From assembly GCA_029265875.1 (NCBI GenBank), contig JAJUGS010000002.1:1-44687 (forward strand): a stretch of 44,687 nucleotides of DNA. The letters are read 5' to 3'. A program made the position numbers and the translations under genes. Below the pieces are notes generated by a model, which was not told the origin of the DNA, made no database searches, and saw only the letters and a list, made by a program, of their open reading frames with translations. Positions within the stretch are counted from its first letter, which is position 1. The number at the start of each line of letters is the position of its first letter. This DNA comes from Prolixibacteraceae bacterium. GTDB lineage: Bacteria > Bacteroidota > Bacteroidia > Bacteroidales > Prolixibacteraceae. Shown here one piece after another: positions 44,365 to 44,687 of the stretch.

Positions 44365-44687
44365 CTATTCGTTTTCTTCGTAGTAATACGAGTAATCAAT
44401 TCCTTTCATAAACATATCGCGGTCGTTTATTTTGGTGATGAGTGCTTTTTCAAGCAGGGTTTTCAGTACATCACTATTTGTCGGGCTCAGTTTCATGGCG
44501 TTCATGTATTCCTGTTTGCTGATGGTACTCCAGTCGACACATTTTCTGAGACGCTTTTTCAGTATCAAATCCAGCCAGATTCGCGCGCTTCTGCCATTGC
44601 CTTCCATAAATGGGTGTGCAATGTTCATTTCCACATATTTGTCTGCTATTTCGTCAAATGTGGTTTCGGGCATCGCATCGATTTGCT
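44365..44687 (-). CDS. Fic-family protein, C-terminal part (runs off the window)
   Basis: The frame is open to the right edge, so the N-terminus is missing; about 106 codons are seen. The Fic catalytic motif H-P-F-M-E-G-N-G-R-S-A-R is complete, so AMP or other NMP transfer to a hydroxyl of a target protein is plausible. It is followed by the usual I-W-L-D-L-I-L-K-K and D-W-S-T-I-S segment. Whether an inhibitory helix or an antitoxin gene is present cannot be seen. It is convergent with the preceding gene, 40 bases apart. Confidence 0.9.
   Translation of the reverse strand, partial: QIDAMPETTFDEIADKYVEMNIAHPFMEGNGRSARIWLDLILKKRLRKCVDWSTISKQEYMNAMKLSPTNSDVLKTLLEKALITKINDRDMFMKGIDYSYYYEENE

Overview
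The window is most likely from a member of the Bacteroidota, probably a polysaccharide-degrading marine or sediment lineage such as the Marinilabiliales. The rank below phylum is inference. Supporting signs are a type IX secretion sorting domain (GH5 gene), many exported or lipoprotein glycoside hydrolases, a Kdo transferase, promoter-like TAnnTTTG boxes in place of classical -10 boxes, and a probable cysteate synthase of the kind linked to sulfonolipids. No rRNA, tRNA, CRISPR array, transposase or SusC/SusD pair was found.

Layout. 1-1848 (+) is the 3' part of a GH38 alpha-mannosidase-like gene. 1901-4494 (-) holds a ParDE-type toxin-antitoxin pair with a palindromic operator, then a GNAT/ATP-grasp fusion. 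4495-4942 is non-coding and carries a REP-like inverted-repeat element and a pair of 33-bp-pitch direct repeats. 4943-18812 (-) is a glycan-degradation cluster: GH95, SGNH esterase, GH97, Sde182-like (DUF1593), GH5 with T9SS tail, a second Sde182-like protein and a GH78 rhamnosidase. A DUF4143 ATPase with its own repeat-laden promoter sits inside this cluster. 18855-19175 is an eroded array of 11-bp units running into the 3' end of a Schlafen/AlbA_2-type regulator (19137-20504, -). 20725-22839 (+) is an M3 peptidase with a strong terminator. 23142-24425 (+) is a second DUF4143 ATPase preceded by three 33-bp-pitch repeats.

24441-28591 (-) encodes a YbaK-like deacylase, an exported RraA-like aldolase, a BASS-family transporter and a Tat-exported enolase-superfamily dehydratase, followed upstream by a TauE/SafE permease. 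29574-31520 (+) is a small membrane protein and a probable cysteate synthase. 31636-37149 (+) is a GH2 beta-galactosidase and a GH50-like glycosidase separated by a MITE-like inverted-repeat element. 37214-44324 (+) is more housekeeping in nature: lycopene-cyclase-domain protein, Kdo transferase, B12-dependent ribonucleotide reductase, CoaD and a thioredoxin-fold protein without its cysteines. A Fic-domain gene (-) runs off the right edge.

The points most worth following are: (i) two DUF4143 ATPase genes each preceded by unrelated direct repeats with the same 32-33 bp pitch overlapping the promoter, plus a third, orphan array of the same pitch; (ii) an 11-bp-period repeat that reads without stops in all frames at the end of the AlbA_2 gene; (iii) a possible extracytoplasmic sugar-acid route made of exported dehydratase, exported aldolase and a symporter; (iv) a cysteate synthase close to a sulfite-type exporter.
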